Shown: piece after piece, positions 31,858 to 39,882 of the stretch
Layout: each line of letters begins with the position of its first letter
Position numbering within the stretch: position 1 is the stretch's first letter
NCBI RefSeq assembly: GCF_024723255.1
Contig: NZ_JANIAC010000003.1
Span: 496,001-560,000 of the forward strand
Length of the DNA: 64,000 bases
Source: Aestuariibaculum sp. M13
GTDB taxonomy: Bacteria > Bacteroidota > Bacteroidia > Flavobacteriales > Flavobacteriaceae
Direction of reading: 5' to 3'
Program-made: the position numbers and the translations under genes
The notes under the pieces: model-generated
The model's input: only the letters and a program-made list of their open reading frames with translations
Database searches by the model: none
Told to the model about the DNA's origin: nothing

Positions 31858-32679
31858 TGTAGCTGGTCCAATGTCCCAGATGAAGATTTTGTTTTGCAAG
31901 ACGATAAACCATGGGTAATAGGTGAGTTTGTCTGGACCGGTTTCGATTATTTAGGAGAGCCCACACCTTACGATACCAAATGGCCATCGCGCAGTTCATA
32001 TTTCGGAATCAATGATTTGGCGAGCTTGCCAAAAGATCGCTACTACTTGTCCCTAAGCCGATGGAATACCAAAGACGAAGCGTTGCATATTTTACCACAT
32101 TGGAATTGGAAAGGGCGCGAAGGCGAAACCACACCGGTTTTTGTTTACACAAGCTATAACAGCGCAGAATTGTTTGTAAACGGGAAAAGTATGGGCATCC
32201 AAAAGAAAAACAATAGTACACCAAAAAATCGGTACCGTCTAATGTGGATGGATGTTAAATACCAACCTGGTAATATAAAGGTGGTGGCTTTTGATGACAA
32301 TGGAAATTCGGCAGCAGAAAAAGAAATCCGTACAGCAGGTAAACCCTATAAGTTAGTATTGGATTCCGATAGAAAAATAATAAAAGCCGATGGGAAGGAT
32401 TTAGCTTTTGTTACGGTTTCCGTGGTCGATAAAAACGGCATACCTAGTCCTACCGCTACAAATCAGTTAAAGTTTAAGGTAAAGGGCGAAGGCAGCTTTA
32501 AAGCAGCTTGTAATGGCGATGCTACATCTCTAGAAATGTTTCATTTACCAACCATGAAACTTTTTAGTGGTAAACTAGTGTTCATCGTGCAATCGAAATC
32601 TAAAGCAGGAGAAATTAATTTAACCGTAACAGGAAAAGGTTTAAAATCTGGAAAAACAACTATTAACACAAACAAATAA
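31858..32679 (+). pseudogene. C-terminal remnant of the broken GH2 gene
   Basis: Begins SWSNVPDEDFVLQDD and continues with VIGEFVWTGFDYLGEPTPY, WNWKGREGETTPVFVYT and AELFVNGKSMG, the end of the barrel and the DUF4982/Ig domains of the GH2 type whose N-terminus lies at 29308. Both catalytic glutamates would have lain upstream of the preserved part, so no enzyme activity is expected. An ATG at 31783, within the sulfatase fragment, opens a 298-codon chimeric frame through to 32679 that could still be translated. Confidence 0.85.
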
Positions 32680-32683
32680 ACTA

Positions 32684-34273
32684 ATGAAGCTATTATACAA
32701 CTTTACAGCATGTTTTTGTATTACTTTATTCTTTGGATGTCAAAATAAAAAAGAGTCCAAAGTAATTGCTGAAGATAAATTATCCAAACCAAACATTATC
32801 TACATTTTGGCAGATGATTTAGGCTACGGCGATTTAGGGGCCTATGGGCAAACAAGAATAGAAACCCCCAATATAGATGCCTTAGCAACCGATGGTATGT
32901 TGTTTACTCAACATTATTCGGCGGCTCCTGTTTGTGCTCCGGCCCGGGCATCATTATTAACAGGTAAACACGGTGGGCAGGCTAGCATACGAGGTAACGA
33001 TGAGTGGGCTGAGCGTGGAAACGTGTGGAACTATACCGCCATGATTAAAGACTCAACTTTAGAAGGTCAACGCCCCATGCCAAAAAGCACTATAACCATA
33101 GCCGATTTACTAAAAACGGCTAATTATAAAACCGCCGTAGTTGGTAAATGGGGTTTAGGTGCGCCCCATACCGAATCTGTGCCAACGCAAATGGGATTCG
33201 ATTACTTTTTTGGGTACAATTGCCAAAGGTTAGCACACACGTACACACCGCTACATTTATATGAAAACGATGAGCGCTACTACTTAAGCAATGATACCAT
33301 TGCCCCGCACGAAGGATTGTCTAAGGATAGCGACCCTATGGACGAAGCTGCTTATGCAAAATACACACAGCCTGATTACAGTCCATCTTTGATTTTCGAT
33401 AAAATGATGGATTTTATTGAAACGAATAAAGAACATCCATTCTTTATGTATTGGGCAACACCAATACCCCACGTACCGTTGCAAGCACCCAAAAAATGGG
33501 TAGATCATTATGTTGAAAAGCTAGGTGACGAAGACCCTTATTATTTCAAAGCGCAAAGAGGTAGCTATTTTCCAGCCAGATACCCACGAGCCACTTATGC
33601 GGCTATGGTCTCGTATTTAGATGAAAACGTAGGTAAACTGGTGGAGTATCTAAAAAAGGAAGGGTTGTATGATAACACTTTAATTGTGTTTACATCCGAT
33701 AACGGACCTGCAAGTCCAGGCGATGGTGGTGCAAGCACACCTTGGTTTAATGGATCAGGGCTTTTTAATAACGATTATGGAAGAGTAAAAGGCTTTACAT
33801 ACGAAGGAGGTATTCGGGTACCGATGATTGCCACTTGGCCCGCTAAAATTAAGGCCGGAACAAAAAGCACCCATATTTCGGCGTTTTATGATGTAATGCC
33901 TACGCTTAACGAAATTGCTCAGGTTAAAACCGATTATAAAAGTAACGGTATCAGTTTTTACAATGCCTTAACCAATCCAGGTCAACAAAAAGCACACGAT
34001 TATTTATACTGGGAGTTCGCTGGCTATAAAGGACAGGTCGCTGTTAGAATGGGTAAATGGAAAATGATTTGGAAAGACATAAAAATAGGTAATAAAACCG
34101 TTGAGCTTTACGATTTAGAAGTCGATATTAAAGAAGAAAATAACATTATGGACCAACATCCAGAGATGCGTAACAAATTCTTCGAAATCGTTAAAAGAGA
34201 ACATCAAACGCCCGAAAATGAATCGTTTTTAATTGAGGCAGTAGAGCTTGCAATAAACAATAGTAATATCTAA
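32684..34273 (+). CDS. S1-family sulfatase, lipoprotein
   Basis: Formylglycine-dependent sulfatase. The lipobox is FFGC (Cys19). The metal-binding start is YILADDLGYGDLG, and the maturation motif C-A-P-A-R at Cys84 follows the C-x-P/A-x-R rule with the downstream SLLTGKHGG. TSDNGPASPGDGG and the KWGLG/GKWKMIWK elements complete the fold; the length of 529 residues is normal. It needs an anaerobic-type sulfatase-maturing enzyme encoded elsewhere. The substrate is unknown; the linked GH2/GH27/GH29 genes suggest a sulfated galactose-containing glycan. It starts 4 bp after the GH2 remnant. Confidence 0.92.
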   Translation: MKLLYNFTACFCITLFFGCQNKKESKVIAEDKLSKPNIIYILADDLGYGDLGAYGQTRIETPNIDALATDGMLFTQHYSAAPVCAPARASLLTGKHGGQASIRGNDEWAERGNVWNYTAMIKDSTLEGQRPMPKSTITIADLLKTANYKTAVVGKWGLGAPHTESVPTQMGFDYFFGYNCQRLAHTYTPLHLYENDERYYLSNDTIAPHEGLSKDSDPMDEAAYAKYTQPDYSPSLIFDKMMDFIETNKEHPFFMYWATPIPHVPLQAPKKWVDHYVEKLGDEDPYYFKAQRGSYFPARYPRATYAAMVSYLDENVGKLVEYLKKEGLYDNTLIVFTSDNGPASPGDGGASTPWFNGSGLFNNDYGRVKGFTYEGGIRVPMIATWPAKIKAGTKSTHISAFYDVMPTLNEIAQVKTDYKSNGISFYNALTNPGQQKAHDYLYWEFAGYKGQVAVRMGKWKMIWKDIKIGNKTVELYDLEVDIKEENNIMDQHPEMRNKFFEIVKREHQTPENESFLIEAVELAINNSNI

Positions 34274-34324
34274 CACTAAAATTAAATAGAGCGAACAGAC
34301 TACAAAAGAGGCAAAATGTTTTTA

Positions 34325-34350
34325 TGATTTCTTCTTAAATCAGTAATTTT
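34325..34350 (+). terminator. Weak hairpin with T run between convergent genes
   Basis: TGATTT-CTTCTT-AAATCA forms a 6-bp AT-rich stem followed by GTAATTTTTTT, placed in the 99-bp gap between the sulfatase and the convergent regulator gene. Confidence 0.4.
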
Positions 34351-34372
34351 TTTGTTAAATAAATTAATGGTT

Positions 34373-37300
34373 TTAGGCAGCATCAATTTCAAAAAGAAAA
34401 TCTTTAAGTGACTGCTGTCCTTCAATGTTTAGTTTTTTTCGCAGCCTGTGACGCGCTACTTTTACAGAACTTAATGAAATACCATAAAGGGTTGCAATAT
34501 GTTGCGACGAGAAGTTAAGTTTTATTAGAGCACAAAGCTGTATGTCGCGTTCGCTCAATTTGGAGCAGTATTTTTTTAAGTCTTTAATAAATGTGGGATG
34601 TACTTGGTTAAATAACGAGTAGAAGTTTTTCCAGTCCTTGTCCATTATAAAGCTATCGTCTATTAAACTAATAATGTTTCTTAGGTTCTGTTTGTCAATT
34701 TGTTTTTGTTGGGTTTCTTTTTTTAACTTTTCTTTGATATCGTTTAGCAAATTGTTTTTATGTACCGTGCGTAAAGTGTTGTTAGTGAGCTCGTTTATTT
34801 TAAAATTAAGCTCGCCTCTTAATTTTTTTTGATTGAGCTCTTGGTTCTTTTTTTCAAAATTTAATAGGGCAATCTTGCCTTGATATACTTCGTCTTGTTG
34901 CTTTTTTGCTTCGTCGGTTTTTATTTTAAGTAGTCTTTGTAGTTTTTCTTTTTGATGTTTAACGGCCGATAAGCGCCATCTAAATATAAAAATGATTAGC
35001 GCTACTAGGCTAACAAAAAGGACTGTCTTTGTAGAATTACGCTCCCAAAATGATGGAATTACTTTAAGTTTTAGCGATGCTGTATGCGGACTCCAAACAC
35101 CTAATTCGTTGGCGACTCTGACGTTTAGCTTATAGTTACCTGGTTTAAGCGAGGAAAAACTTAAACTTTTGGTGTTTTCTATGGCTTGCCAAGTATCGTT
35201 AAGTCCCTCGAGTTTATAGGCGTATTTTAAGCCTTCAGATTCATAGAAATAGGACGATGAAAAATTAATGGAAAATAAGACCGTATTATGCGGTATGTTT
35301 ATGGGAGAGTCTTGGGTTGCTTTGTTGATTTGGAAACTGGTATTAACTGGTCTAGAATCCTGTTCTTTTGTAATATTTGATGCACTTGTAAAAAAAACTT
35401 TAGGCTGTGGCGAATCGTGTTTAAGTTCTTGCGGATTAAAATATGTTAACCCTTGGTTTCCAGCCATAATAATAGAACCATCGCTGTTTAAAGCTGCTGC
35501 ACCACCGTTAAAAGCTTGAATACCTTCGTTTGGTGATAAATTGATAATAGATCCATCGAAATTTATTTTAGAGAGTCCCGTATTGGTGCTCAACCAGATA
35601 TTTTGGTTGTTGTCTTTTAGAATACCCCGAATAATGCTGCCTTCTATTTGTTGGTTACACTCTAATCGTTCAAAGGTGTTTTTGCTTCTGGAGTATTTGT
35701 TTACACCGTAACCATAAGTGCCAATTAGTAAGGAAAGATCGTTTGTTTCGGCAATTGATAAAATATGATTACTACTCAGACTTGTAGAATCATTTTGGTT
35801 TAAAAAATAACTCGTTTTTTCAAGTGTGTTATGGGCTGGGTGGAATTTGTGTAATCCGTGTCCAGTGCCTACCCACATATCGCCTTTAATGTCTTTGTAA
35901 ATAGCCGTAACGTTATTTCCAGGAGTATACCTTGTGCCAACTTGAATATGTTCAATTATATTTAGGGCATTGTCGTAAACTTTCACGCCATCTCGGCACC
36001 CTACCCAAATAGTGTTGTCTTTACTTTCCTTAATAGCAAAGATTCCTCTTAAGTTTCGACCTTCTTCAGCAAACAGAAAAGTCTCTTTTTTAACATCATA
36101 TATATTGAGCCCGCCACGTAAGGTGCCAATCCAAATGCGCTGTTGGTTGTCTTCCATTAGTGATAAAACAATGTTGCCATTTAGGTCGGATTGATTTTCG
36201 GTATCGTCGATAAAAACTTTTACATTTTTTGTTTTTGGATTGTAATGCCTAAGACCATTACGTCCCGCCGAAAGCCAAATGGTTTTGTTGCTGTCTTCTA
36301 AAATAGTAGAACTTTGTCCGTCTTTAGTATTAAATCCTAGTTGTTGACTGGAGATACGCTTAATTTCAAGTTGGTTTTTGAAAATACAAATACCACCATG
36401 TACAGTGGAAAGCAATATAGTATTATCTAAGCCAGGTTTAATCGATAGTATAGAATTATCTGAAATGGAATGGTTGCTATTATAGCTTTGCTGAAAATAA
36501 TAAAAAGAATTATGCTGTTTTTGAAACAGGTTTAAACCGCCTCCATCTGTGCCAATCCAAATATTGCTATTGGTATCTAAATAAAGGCATAAAACGATAT
36601 TATTGTTTATCCCTTTAGGGGTTTGGCTTTTAAAATGGGTGGTTTTATTGTTTTTCTGGTTTATACTAAATAGGCCGTTGCCATTGGTGGCTACCCAAAG
36701 CGTGTTATTGGTATCAATTACCAAATCGTTTATAGATGTTGTATTGTTATATGCTAAAGGGGTGTAGCTAGAAATAGCTTCTGAGTGATAGTAAAAAATT
36801 TTACCACTATTGGAGCCAAGCCACAGGGTGCCATCGTCTCCTTCAATAATACTTGTAAATATTAAAGCTGGTGGGGTTTTTATAATTTTAATCGAATTTT
36901 CAATAATGTTAAAATCAGTACTCATTTTAAAACCAACTAAAGACGAATCTGTAATAATCCAGTAGCCATTTTTTGTGCTAATCATTTTAATGATGTGCCT
37001 AGAAAAAGCATTGGTGAATTTGTTTTTTTCAAAATGAATCAACTCAAAGGTGTTACGATTTGGATTAAAGAAAAATAGTCCTTTCGTGGTCGCTGCCCAT
37101 ATATGTCCTTTATCATCTTCTATAAGTTGATTAACAATACCTTTAGGGGATAAGTTGTAGGTCTCTGTATTTTCTCCGTTGTATTTGTTTATGGCTAACT
37201 CTGTAGCAGCCCATAAAAATCCATTAGAGTCTTGAAGTACATCTGTAATTCTGTTGTCGGATAAACCTTGTTTTGTTGAAATGTTTTGAAAGCGTAAAAC

Positions 37301-37375
37301 ATACTCCTGAGATGTTGATACATTAAAAAATAAGCTTATAAAAATTAAGCATACGAATATTTTAGTTGGTATCAT
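34373..37375 (-). CDS. Membrane one-component regulator: beta-propeller sensor, Y_Y_Y domain, LuxR-like HTH
   Basis: A signal peptide (1-22) leads two seven-bladed regulator propellers (about 25-690) made of repeated WIGT-G-G-L / SSDGNGFLW-type units (LWVATNGNGLF, IWIGTDGGGLN, MWVGTGHGLHKF). A Y_Y_Y sandwich follows (about 700-770; YKLEGLNDTW), then one transmembrane helix (about 780-800) and a coiled coil (800-870). A C-terminal helix-turn-helix (about 935-995; SERDIQLCALIKLNFSSQHI, SLSSVKVARHRLRKKL) ends it. Unlike hybrid two-component PUL sensors it has no histidine kinase, ATPase or receiver domain. It should bind a periplasmic glycan fragment and act directly on DNA from the membrane. 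It is divergent from the PUL B genes, its likely targets. Confidence 0.92.
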   Translation of the reverse strand: MIPTKIFVCLIFISLFFNVSTSQEYVLRFQNISTKQGLSDNRITDVLQDSNGFLWAATELAINKYNGENTETYNLSPKGIVNQLIEDDKGHIWAATTKGLFFFNPNRNTFELIHFEKNKFTNAFSRHIIKMISTKNGYWIITDSSLVGFKMSTDFNIIENSIKIIKTPPALIFTSIIEGDDGTLWLGSNSGKIFYYHSEAISSYTPLAYNNTTSINDLVIDTNNTLWVATNGNGLFSINQKNNKTTHFKSQTPKGINNNIVLCLYLDTNSNIWIGTDGGGLNLFQKQHNSFYYFQQSYNSNHSISDNSILSIKPGLDNTILLSTVHGGICIFKNQLEIKRISSQQLGFNTKDGQSSTILEDSNKTIWLSAGRNGLRHYNPKTKNVKVFIDDTENQSDLNGNIVLSLMEDNQQRIWIGTLRGGLNIYDVKKETFLFAEEGRNLRGIFAIKESKDNTIWVGCRDGVKVYDNALNIIEHIQVGTRYTPGNNVTAIYKDIKGDMWVGTGHGLHKFHPAHNTLEKTSYFLNQNDSTSLSSNHILSIAETNDLSLLIGTYGYGVNKYSRSKNTFERLECNQQIEGSIIRGILKDNNQNIWLSTNTGLSKINFDGSIINLSPNEGIQAFNGGAAALNSDGSIIMAGNQGLTYFNPQELKHDSPQPKVFFTSASNITKEQDSRPVNTSFQINKATQDSPINIPHNTVLFSINFSSSYFYESEGLKYAYKLEGLNDTWQAIENTKSLSFSSLKPGNYKLNVRVANELGVWSPHTASLKLKVIPSFWERNSTKTVLFVSLVALIIFIFRWRLSAVKHQKEKLQRLLKIKTDEAKKQQDEVYQGKIALLNFEKKNQELNQKKLRGELNFKINELTNNTLRTVHKNNLLNDIKEKLKKETQQKQIDKQNLRNIISLIDDSFIMDKDWKNFYSLFNQVHPTFIKDLKKYCSKLSERDIQLCALIKLNFSSQHIATLYGISLSSVKVARHRLRKKLNIEGQQSLKDFLFEIDAA

Positions 37376-37465
37376 ATGTGTTAACCTGTGTTAGTATTTT
37401 TTTAATCGATATATTTTAGATAAACCCTTTTATTTATAGGTGTTTATAGTGTTTTGTTTTTTGTA

Positions 37466-37509
37466 ATGTAACTTAAATGTATCACAAATGTAACCTATAT
37501 GTAACTGCT
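37466..37509 (+). promoter_or_regulatory. Four direct repeats at exact 11-bp spacing
   Basis: Consecutive units begin at 37466, 37477, 37488 and 37499: ATGTAACTTAA, ATGTATCACAA, ATGTAACCTAT and ATGTAACTGCT. The first five bases are invariant and the 7-mer ATGTAAC is exact in three of four. Spacing of one helical turn places all units on the same DNA face, as expected for cooperative regulator binding. The divergent HTH regulator is the obvious candidate, but this is inference. Confidence 0.7.
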
Positions 37510-37523
37510 GTATTCCGTGTTTT

Positions 37524-37538
37524 ATGTGATAAAATAAA
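37524..37538 (+). promoter_or_regulatory. ATGTGATAAAATAAA motif related to the PUL B 14-mer
   Basis: Matches 13 of 15 bases of ACGTGATAAAATGAA at 47839-47853 and lies in the same orientation upstream of the downstream gene. It is just after the phased repeats. Confidence 0.35.
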
Positions 37539-37693
37539 TAATATAGCGGAGTAAAAGTATGCAATATTAATATTAAAACAATTCTAAATCTATAATTATA
37601 AACACATTTAAAAAAATAAGAAAGAGAATTGAGATTTCAGTTGTAAACTAATCAAAGAATAAAAACAATTAAAACCAAAAACCACTAAGTTAA

Positions 37694-39814
37694 ATGAAAC
37701 AACAACCATTATTTAAGGTATTTTTTGCGTTATCGGCCATCATTTCTATTTTCCTGGCTTGTGATAGCGATGACGATGGGGCGAATGAAAAAAACAGAAC
37801 CCCCTATTTTAATATTGAGCCTATTTTTTTCTCAGAAGAAAACATACTAGAAGTAGCAGAAGATTCTCTGAAGGTAGATATCAAAACCAATTCATATTGG
37901 GAAATTACTAAAGGAGAGGATGCCGAATGGCTTTCAGTTTCTCCCAATAAGGGCACGGGAGATAATGTTGTAAAGTTACTCTCAAAAGAGAATGCAACTA
38001 TTAAAGAAAGAACGTCATGGGTGTATTTTACGGCATATCAATTAAAGGATAGCGTTAAGGTAACCCAAAAGGGAAGGGATTTAATCTTATCTCAGGCTGA
38101 ATTTAAAAATGTTTCTGCTAACGAAACTCTTTTGAATTTTAACGTAGAGGCTAATATTGAATGGAAAGCTCAAGTTAAAGAAACCCTTACTTGGTTAAGT
38201 CTGAATAAAACTACAGGAGAAAAAGGTCTTACAGCTCTAGAACTTACTGTAAGTGCTAATGAATTTGAGGAAGCGCGTATCGATTCTATTTTGTTTATCA
38301 GCAAAGATGAAAATCCAAGTTCTAAAGTATGGTTAAAAGTAGCTCAGGATGCTTTTGCGGCACCAGAACCGTCAATTGTTATTGAATCTAATACTCCAAA
38401 TGTGGGCGCTGAAGCGGGGGAGTTTGTCTTAAATTTTATGTCTAATATTGATTGGGTGATAAGTACCGAAATACCAGATGTTACGTTCTCTACGCCAGAA
38501 GGAACTTCGGCTAACGAAAGTCAATCGGTAACCATAAATTATCCTGCAAATACAGATTCAGAATCTAGAGAGATTATGGTAGTTTTAAAGGGTAAAGCTC
38601 CAAATGATGAGTATCAAACAAATTTTAAAATAGTACAAAGTGGAGCCGTTGCGCCTGGCTTGATTGTGAAGAATACCATTATAGATATTGATGGTAAAAA
38701 TCAAATATTTACAATAGAGTTAACTTCGTCAAATGTCGATTGGAAAGCGGTTTCTTTAGATCCTAGGTTTGTTATTACTGATAATGCTTCTGGAATGGCA
38801 ACAACAGCCCCTATTTTAATAAAAGTGAATGCTTCAGACAACAAAACATTAACAACTTTATCTGGTATTATAGAAATTCAAAAAGCAGATGATGCTTCTG
38901 TTAAAACCGAAGTTACCATAAATCAAGGTCTGCACCCTATGAACGATGAAACTGTAGTGTATGATGATCCTTCTAAAACAGCAGCACAACTGTCACTCGA
39001 TCAGGGTGTGGCACATCCAACAAAAGAAGGCTGGAATTTTTGGAATGCCCATGAGTTTACAGATAACTCAACCGGTTTCTGGAATTTCGATACTAGATTA
39101 GCTATTAATCATGCTGTGTTTAATGACGGAATGAGAGTGCTTGAAAATGGGACTTTAAAGCTTAAAACCAAAAAATTAGCAGCACCAACTGTAAATAAAT
39201 ATGGTGATCCTGCTGAGTACGAAATGTCAGCTCTTTATAGTAAGCGTCATGACCAAGGAGGTGTAAAATGGGTGAAATTTACTAAAAATATGCGTGTTGA
39301 AGTACGTTACCGTAACTCAGGTAAGCAAGGATTCAACGAAGCTATTTGGTTCATGGGACAAAGTAATTACGACTCTCAAAAAATTCCATGGCCACAGTGT
39401 GGTGAAATAGATTTAGTGGAAGCACCATATAAAAACGAGGCTCATTTCGCATTACATACCGAAAATTTCTCTGCAAATACCAGTAATGCCGAAGCGGCGA
39501 GCGTTAAAATAGCAGACGAAACAAAATGGAACATTTACTGGGTAGAAATTTTAGAAGACCGCATTATTGGAGGTATTAATGGACACCAGTACTTTGAACA
39601 TGTTAAAGGAGATGGAGGCAATAACGATTGGCCTTGGGATAACCCTTCAGGTATGATGATGATTATTACTCCAGGTATTGGTGGGTGGACCGGAACAATG
39701 CCAAATATGACTGTTGGTGAAGAGGCTATTATGGAATTAGATTGGATTAGGGTATATACCAACTCTAGTTTTGATGTATCTTCTCAAACTGGTCACGACG
39801 GTAAATTCTATTAA
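37694..39814 (+). CDS. BACON-repeat GH16 endo-glycanase, surface lipoprotein
   Basis: The lipobox is FLAC (Cys23), followed at once by DSDDDG, an acidic stretch like the lipoprotein export signal that sends Bacteroidota lipoproteins to the cell surface. Three to four BACON-type Ig domains (about 45-405) each show the W-SVSP/WLSLN and V-Q-G pattern (AEWLSVSPNKGTGDN, TWLSLNKTTGEKG). The C-terminal GH16 domain (about 415-700) contains the E-x-D-x-x-E catalytic motif as GEIDLVE (Glu571, Asp573, Glu576). GH16 members cut beta-1,3/1,4 glucans or galactans internally; here a galactan or poly-LacNAc target is favoured by the neighbours. The BACON stalk probably holds the enzyme away from the membrane. 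Confidence 0.9.
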   Translation: MKQQPLFKVFFALSAIISIFLACDSDDDGANEKNRTPYFNIEPIFFSEENILEVAEDSLKVDIKTNSYWEITKGEDAEWLSVSPNKGTGDNVVKLLSKENATIKERTSWVYFTAYQLKDSVKVTQKGRDLILSQAEFKNVSANETLLNFNVEANIEWKAQVKETLTWLSLNKTTGEKGLTALELTVSANEFEEARIDSILFISKDENPSSKVWLKVAQDAFAAPEPSIVIESNTPNVGAEAGEFVLNFMSNIDWVISTEIPDVTFSTPEGTSANESQSVTINYPANTDSESREIMVVLKGKAPNDEYQTNFKIVQSGAVAPGLIVKNTIIDIDGKNQIFTIELTSSNVDWKAVSLDPRFVITDNASGMATTAPILIKVNASDNKTLTTLSGIIEIQKADDASVKTEVTINQGLHPMNDETVVYDDPSKTAAQLSLDQGVAHPTKEGWNFWNAHEFTDNSTGFWNFDTRLAINHAVFNDGMRVLENGTLKLKTKKLAAPTVNKYGDPAEYEMSALYSKRHDQGGVKWVKFTKNMRVEVRYRNSGKQGFNEAIWFMGQSNYDSQKIPWPQCGEIDLVEAPYKNEAHFALHTENFSANTSNAEAASVKIADETKWNIYWVEILEDRIIGGINGHQYFEHVKGDGGNNDWPWDNPSGMMMIITPGIGGWTGTMPNMTVGEEAIMELDWIRVYTNSSFDVSSQTGHDGKFY

Positions 39815-39882
39815 AATGAACAACTTAGAGGGAGGAAGCTCACTAGGGCTTCTCTTCCTTTATAAAATTGAAAAGCATAATA

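Larger units (their letters stand above)
37376..37693. other. Divergent control region of PUL B
   Basis: A 318-bp AT-rich region between the regulator and the BACON-GH16 gene. It holds the four phased repeats at 37466-37509 and a GTGATAAAAT motif at 37524-37538, followed by a roughly 150-base leader. No open frame of note. Confidence 0.75.

Noticed and set aside
37373-37385. Half-dyad ATGTGTTAAC at the regulator start
   Set aside because: Resembles the TTATGT-N3-ACATAA site on one side only; the second arm is missing and it overlaps the start codon.
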